Shown: one piece after another, positions 58,711 through 64,000 of the stretch
Position numbering within the stretch: the stretch's first letter is position 1
How the letters are laid out: each line of letters opens with the position of its first letter
Origin: Cerrena zonata
Lineage: Eukaryota; Basidiomycota; Agaricomycetes; Polyporales; Cerrenaceae
Direction: 5' to 3'
Length of the DNA stretch: 64,000 nt
Assembly: GCA_038087015.1 (NCBI GenBank)
Contig: JASBNA010000011.1
Span: 1-64,000 of the forward strand
Notes under the pieces: generated by a model
What the model was told of the DNA's origin: nothing
Seen by the model: the letters and a program-made list of their open reading frames with translations, nothing else
Database searches by the model: none
Program-made: the position numbers and the translations under genes

Positions 58711-60387
58711 TTAAAGCAACGCCGCGTTCTCGAGATCTTGTCGCAGGATGATGCTGAAGGGCGAAGCGAAGTCGGTAATATGTTGAGCAAGCGATGGTCG
58801 TGACAGATGATTACGCAAAAAAGTTCGGCAACGGGGGCATGGGGAACAAAGAACATGAACACTCACTCTGTCAATATATAAGATCAGAGAGTAGCGATAA
58901 ATAGAGCGATCAAGGGACGTACCTTCAACTGCTGCCATTACCACACGTAACATTGCGGTATCTGTTGCCGTTGTTGTACTTGACACAGGTACAGTAAAGT
59001 TAGTATGATATACATTGATAGATCTGAATGAATAGAAGGTATGCGCAGAACTGTCACGTACTGGATGTAAATCTCGCGCTCCTTCTGGTTCGCTTTCTGA
59101 GCCAGCCTCGCAAAACGTTTCTTGAAGTATTCTCGCCCACTACGAGCATCGCCAGCCTCACCATCATAGTCCTATATGCCGAGGGCGCCGGCGTCAGTGG
59201 CGCAATAGCGGAGGAAAGGCGGTTACTTACAGGGAAGAAGGTTTTGATATCAGAGTGCTCAATCTTCTTCTCGAATAGATCATTCTTGTTTAGGAACAAA
59301 ATCTGTCAACGCCAAGAGTTAGGTTTGATATCGGCCACAGCGGAAGAAATGCCATACGATAGATGTCTGCTTAAACCATTGCGAATGACATATTGAGTCC
59401 CAAATAGTCATTGCGTCTTGCATTTGGTTCTAGGTTGAAGGTTAGCGCATATATCCAACTACCAGCGGGATCTGAAAACGTACTGCATCCTTGTCTTCGA
59501 TCAGACATTGGTCATAACCACTTAAGCTGACCAAGAATAAAATACTGGTGACGTCTTGGAAACAGTGTATCCATTTCCGTCGTTCACTCTTTTGACCACC
59601 AACATCAACCATGAGCATCTCATGATCGCGGAGGTGGAAGACTGTTTCTGTGATGCCTATCGTCCGCGCTCGTGTCTGAACAATATCCTGCTCGTTCGGC
59701 ACAAATGCGGGGTCAAACAGTCGTTCCAGATCTGAAAAGAAGTAGATGAGGCTAGACAGGGCCGAGGGTCAGCTGAACTATCCATTTCCTACTGAGGGCT
59801 TCGCTTACTTGTCCGGAAGTGCTGCTTCGTTCCCCCGCTCCCATGCCTTCTGAACGCTTGGGTCTTCCCAAAGCTTCTTCAAAGGTTCATAATACTCCTG
59901 AGGAAATGGCTGGCCATCTCGCAGGTCAATGGCATCATCTATGAGTTGGACATGTGATACCGAGTCGTCTGACAGCGCGATACCCATATCGTCCATTGCA
60001 TCCAGAATGTACTTCATACCATGTGTTAGGTTGTTAAACACCAGTTGTCGATAATTCTCAATCTCTTGCTGCGAGAAGGGTACGCGATGGATGAGTCGCA
60101 TTTGTTTCAGAATGGTCGACTTTCCGGAGTCTCCTGACCCAAGCAGGAGTACCTAAAACACCGAAGCGTCAAGTAGATGCTGTGTACTAGTGCGTTAAAT
60201 GAAACTTGCCTTGACCTGGTGAGACATCCGTACTTTGGCCTTGGTTGGGATGTCGGATGAGTTCTGTGGGTTGATGGTAGGTCAGGCGAAGGGTACTCAC
60301 CTCTCTCAGCTCCTTCTCGACCTCACGATTTCTCTGTTTACTCTCCTCCGATATCTCGATAGCTCCTTGAGAGAAACAAGCACCCAT
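58711..60387 (-). CDS. heterotrimeric G-protein alpha subunit (diverged fungal class)
   Basis: GTP-binding signalling subunit at the plasma membrane. The start at 60387 gives MGACFSQGAIEISEES: Gly2 for myristoylation and Cys4 for palmitoylation. An in-frame upstream extension exists but would bury this signal. The P-loop is VLLLGSGDSGKSTILKQM, with GSGDSGKS instead of the usual GAGESGKS. Switch I is RARTIGITET, switch II DVGGQKSERRKWIHCF, then SILFLVSLSGYDQCL, ILFLNKNDLFEKKI (NKxD) and TTTATDTAMLRVVMAAVE where others have TCATDT. The last exon is IILRQDLENAALL. Its joint to AAVE is off by one base with the best splice sites. The intron before the P-loop appears to be GC-AG. No Cys at position -4, so no pertussis-toxin site. 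About 395 residues. Confidence 0.93.
60153..60209 (-). other. GC-AG intron in the G-alpha gene
   Basis: Reading on the minus strand, the exon ends CAGGTCAAG and continues GCAAGTTTC, the classical GC donor. The acceptor TTTTAG precedes GTACTCCTGCTTGGG. Using the GC donor gives SHQVKVLLLGSG, matching the family; the nearby GT (CAG|GTCAAG) would delete VK. Confidence 0.65.
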
Positions 60388-63300
60388 GGTTAATGACTGG
60401 GACAGAAGTCTCGAGTCAAGGTGACGGTTCAAGTGACACGAAGCAAAGCAAGGGGTGGGCTAGACAATGCGAGAGAACAAGTAGTAAAGCAACGTATTGC
60501 TGGTACTGTGAGAGAAGATCTCGCCGGGGAACAAGTGATGGGGCTGTTGTGATGAGTCCCACGCGATCGGGCAGTGTTTTTGGGAAAATGCAGAGGTGTA
60601 TGCGGCGAGAAAGCGAGCGAGAGAGCTGGATGGGGCTGGCGAGAAGAAAGAGAAGAAGAAGAAAGTGAAAGGGAACGGAGGAGGTGGTGGCGGGAAGAAA
60701 GGAAATGGTGAGGAGGAGGAGGAGATGCGAGGCTAAGAGCCGGGAGCGCCTAGTAATCGCCAATTAGAGCAGGAGAGGGCACGCGTCCATCAAGCCCATC
60801 ATCTGCCACTCCACCCCCCGCACCTCCGACTTTCCCGGCGTTTATCCTGCCCACTCTATCATATTGCAATTCCTCCTATGGCTTCATTCTCAACACCTCC
60901 AAAACTCTAAAACGTTATCCGTGCCACCATAGCGTGCTTTCAGTTATATACTCCTCTCTGCCACACACCTCGGGACTTGTATTCCCTATCTCAGTCCACA
61001 ATCCCCATCATTACTCCAGGTCCAAAACTCAGACATGTAGCAGAATCATGATCTCCGTCATACCACGCATATTGTCGCGTCGGGCTCGTCCTAGTTTCGT
61101 CTTCATTTAGGCCTAGCGCCCCGCCCTGCCCCGCCGTTGTCAAGAGGATGGTCGCAAAGTGTATTACCGACCCTGGCCTCGTTGCAATAATAAATTATAC
61201 AGGATTCCGCTCTAACCACCACCTCTCCTCCATTCCATCGCAGTGCAATCTACCTCATACATGAACGTGCACGCATTTTGATCTCGACAGCTTTGACATT
61301 CGTTGTTCTTGATTCACCTCCCCATCTCTGACGTCCAATATACCACGGCTTCCGAGGTCAATAAGCTGGGAATCTACGCGAAATAAGCGGTAAGCTTTAC
61401 CAGCTTCATGTTCATGACTCCTCGCTACACCGTTGTACGAACTCGGTCCGTTGCCTCGCCTTGCTAAAATAAAGTTTATTACGTCCCCAGCAGGTTACCA
61501 TCCTCTTGAACCCGACGACCGATGTTCAGAACTGCTTCATCGAACGGAATGTGGTAAGTTTATATGAACAGAGCTGTATCCGCAATCAAACTCTCTGCAA
61601 ATGAACTGTTGGCTCACCTCTTGTTCTTGTTCCAAACTTCTATACGAAATCTGACTCTGGTGCTTGAAACACTCTAGACATCACAAATATTCATTGAAAC
61701 AATTGAAACTTGATAACCGCATCCCGATCTCGCCTATCGTTTACTCCGTTTGCTCCGTCAGTACGATAGACAGTGGCGATGCTCCGGCACCCTCTCTAGT
61801 GTCTCCTAGGCTTTTGCCGACCAACAGGTACGCGCCATCGGTTTCCCATAACCTGTAGGACTTTTCGTACATCGTGTATCGAACACCTTGACGTGGAGGT
61901 CAGGAGTGCGGACACTGCGGAGGATAATCCTCCCAATCTTCCCATCTCCTTCATTGTCGACAGTTTCTTACCCACCGTCTCGAGAAATTTTACACAATCT
62001 CAATTCCGAGTCTGCTTCTTTCTACGGCTAATTTAAGATTTTCCAGGCTCAAGATTTTGTGCACATTTCTCGCGAACTTCTAATTGTCCTTTGCGTCGTA
62101 CCTGGCTTCTCAGGCGTCTGTTCCCCGGCACACTCACACCTCGAGAGTCCTTCTCTGTTCTCAACACAGCGCCGTCTATTCATCTTGGTACCAACCATCA
62201 TCGAGTAACGAACACCGGGGCACTTCGGACCAACACGCTCGTTCAACCCTGCAACTCGAACCTTGGGTGTTCCCATTCAAATCCAAAGTTGTGCCGCTGT
62301 TAGAGTTCAACACACGAGTACCGTGACGCTCTGTCAATGTCCACTCTTGACGATCTGTCAAGTGTGGAAGTTCGATTCCAAACGTTCGGAGTTTGCTCAA
62401 GTCAACGAACCTATGTTTTACCACCCCCTCTACTACCCTCTGAGTCTTCGACCCTTTCTATCACCCATCCATGCGTATTGTCGTTCCGCTCTATTTACAA
62501 TCATCACGATGAGACTGTACGCCACATGTTACGCATTGAAAAAAATACGAAACAGACCTGAGACCTTCATACGAACATCACAGCTCTACACTCCGACTTT
62601 CCCTAATTCCGAGGAATCTCCCAAATACCTCCCTCCAATTGCCCTATGCACCCGACCTGATCGCGGCCCTAGCCGTTTCATACACTCCCATCTAGGAAAC
62701 TCTAAACTTTCTTTCCTCCCTCCGTACAGCCTCGATTCACCTTTCAACGATTATTGATGGATCTGCCAGTAGGTCCATCATGATGATCCTCCGACAAGGT
62801 CTGTGTACAATCGACATCTTTGACGTCCATGACATACCATCTTACATGACGCACCACCAAACAGCAACGCCAATCCAACCTTGAGTCTATTTCCGAGTCC
62901 ATCCACTTCGGGAGGCTATTTTAAACCTGCGTCTTGCACCGGTTCAAGAGTCTTCTCGCTCTTCTGGTGTAGGGACTTGTGGAGAATCTACAGGGATAGT
63001 GGTTCGTACGAGTTCGGAATCTGTTGATGAACCGAACTCAGCAAGTGCTTGTGCTTCAAGGTGATTAAATAGGGTGGAATCATATGGAGATATTTTCGTA
63101 CGACGTCGACCCTTGACGTTCGAGTTCTTCGGAAGTTGATGGGTAATGATGCCTACTGCATAGCCCACTCAGAAATCATAGTAATCATTTGCTCTATTTA
63201 CCTTGATACATCCCTACATGCGTGGATAAGAAAGACCATCATTCGATGGGATCATCCTATCCTAGTCTCGCGAAGGAACAGAACAACAGAACAACAACAA

Positions 63301-63774
63301 TGATATTGACCCTGGTGAACGTCACCGCCGATGTTATAAGGGTCATGTTCATCATCTTTCTGTACGTTCTCGTCGGCGTAAGCTCTCGTTTTACCGGTAC
63401 CGGTATTTCAACTTGGTGATGGTATGGTACGATGCGATTTTTTTTTTTACAACGGCGGAGACACGGAAAGGGCTGTATGCCAGAAAACAAACAAGTGAGG
63501 ATCCGGCGGAGGAATTTGCTTTCAGAAGTCGTGAGCGAGTCGCCAAAGCGGGGTTTGTACGATCCGTTGAGCTTGCGTTTGGTTAAGACGGGTAGTTATT
63601 GTTTCATGAACAGCAGTATGGTTTTTTATCAAACCACTTTCAGGTGGGTCATACAGAACCCAAGCAGGTTATCCGAACCACTACGTAGTGTAACTTGAAG
63701 AACAGGCAAACCCCGGGTATCATTAAGATACATACTCCACATAAAAGAGGATCAAAAACATAAGGAAAACAGTA
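60388..63774. other. 3.4-kb region without a supported protein gene
   Basis: Upstream of the G-alpha gene. The first 350 bases are purine-rich on the plus strand, so a pyrimidine-rich leader for G-alpha. From 60780 to 62900 the plus strand is C/T-rich. It has several consensus donors (GTAAGC at about 61390, GTAAGT at 61555, GTACGC near 61828) and matching acceptors (about 61491, 61678), but only short ORFs. The longest, 62263-62757 (+), has no family motif. A spliced noncoding or 5' leader transcript is possible. Minus-strand ORFs at 62944-63168 and 63257-63490 may be exons of an unidentified gene. Confidence 0.35.
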
Positions 63775-63775
63775 A

Positions 63776-63904
63776 TCCACTGAACTTCAAGAGTTCGTTT
63801 TTCTGAAAAATTGCTGTGGTGACATTTCAATGGGGGTAGAACACGGAACGCCCTAGTAAAAGGCGAGGGCGTTGTCTGATTGCACTACCCCCTGCCACCG
63901 AAAG
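63776..63904 (-). ncRNA. U5: U5 spliceosomal snRNA
   Basis: Core RNA of the U5 snRNP, which aligns exons in the spliceosome. Reading on the minus strand, the invariant 11-nt loop 1 CGCCTTTTACT (63855-63865) caps a perfect 8-bp helix AACGCCCT/AGGGCGTT. This is followed by CCGTG, as in other U5 RNAs, and enclosed by a second perfect 8-bp helix GGGGGTAG/CTACCCCC (63885-63892 with 63832-63839). A lower stem GGTGGCA/TGTCACC continues it. The Sm site AATTTTT (63806-63812) comes next, then a 3' hairpin GAACT/AGTTC (63782-63796). Order and spacing match U5 from yeast to human. Length is about 127 nt; the exact ends are estimated. The gene is transcribed leftward, with its promoter near the right edge of the window. 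Confidence 0.93.
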
Positions 63905-64000
63905 GGGTTGAGCGGCTTTGAGAGCTATCAAAGGACTTTTGCATTTAACTCAAGCTACGGGTGAGCGCTGTCTCGCAACGTGTGTTAGAAGTATTATGGG
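63905..64000 (-). promoter_or_regulatory. upstream region of the U5 snRNA gene
   Basis: The last 96 bases of the window are the proximal upstream sequence of U5. They include a 6-bp inverted repeat CTTTGA/TCAAAG (63915-63932) and an AT-rich word TTAAATGCAAAA about 40-50 bases before the estimated RNA start. A role as a proximal promoter element is inferred from position only. Confidence 0.3.

Noticed and set aside
62371..62380. GTTCGATTCC, identical to a tRNA B box
   Set aside because: The flanking bases do not form a T stem, and no A box or acceptor stem was found around it.
62263..62757. Plus-strand ORF of 164 codons
   Set aside because: Composition is Pro/Ser/Tyr-rich in a C/T-rich stretch, with no family motif and no splice context that extends it.

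Overview
The window is nuclear DNA of a filamentous basidiomycete, most likely an agaricomycete. Genes are short, dense and on both strands. Almost every gene is split by many 45-70 nt GT-AG introns with the short, branchpoint-near-acceptor form typical of mushrooms. The gene content includes families typical of or expanded in Agaricomycetes: a FunK1 kinase, a second fungal kinase-like protein, a MYND protein, a 7-TM-like membrane protein and a secreted GMC oxidoreductase. No virus, plasmid, intact transposon, CRISPR array or rRNA was seen.

Layout. 1-5 kb: the 3' part of a multi-pass membrane protein, the SSU-processome WD40 protein UTP18 (+) and the TRAPP subunit TRS33 (-). 5.2-10.9 kb: UBR1, the N-degron E3 ligase (+). 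11.3-14 kb: FunK1 kinase (-). 14.6-18.1 kb: Trk-type K+ transporter (-). 18.9-22.5 kb: a PUF RNA-binding protein (-). 24.0-27.8 kb: a UVRAG/Vps38-like PI3K-complex subunit (-). 28.1-29.9 kb: QTRT2 (+). 30.3-33.1 kb: a BTB/POZ protein (+). 34.1-35.3 kb: membrane-anchored SDR (-). 35.6-37.5 kb: MYND protein (+). 38.2-40.5 kb: GMC oxidoreductase (+). 41.0-44.7 kb: branched-chain aminotransferase (+) converging on the tRNA m5U methyltransferase TRM2 (-). 44.9-47.3 kb: a CNNM/Mam3 protein (+). 47.8-49.1 kb: ChaC-type gamma-glutamylcyclotransferase (+). 49.6-56.3 kb: two copies of one SDR gene flanking a kinase gene. 58.7-60.4 kb: a G-protein alpha subunit (-). 63.8-63.9 kb: a U5 spliceosomal snRNA (-).

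The genes are mostly unrelated housekeeping and signalling functions rather than a pathway cluster; no biosynthetic cluster or defence-like system is evident.

The most rewarding observations are at fine scale. They are an unmistakable U5 snRNA, a 3-nt micro-exon that restores the conserved GEIIPQ motif of the CNNM protein, further micro-exons of 11 and 14 nt, a GC-AG intron beside the P-loop of the G-alpha gene, and an SDR duplication whose breakpoint lies on an exon/intron junction. Several otherwise conserved genes (TRS33, UBR1, QTRT2, BTB, TRM2, G-alpha) show one-base frame breaks inside or next to conserved motifs. These probably mean residual assembly indels, though each could be a real lesion or an unusual intron.

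Exon boundaries were inferred by eye from reading frame, GT/AG sites and remembered family motifs; protein lengths are approximate.
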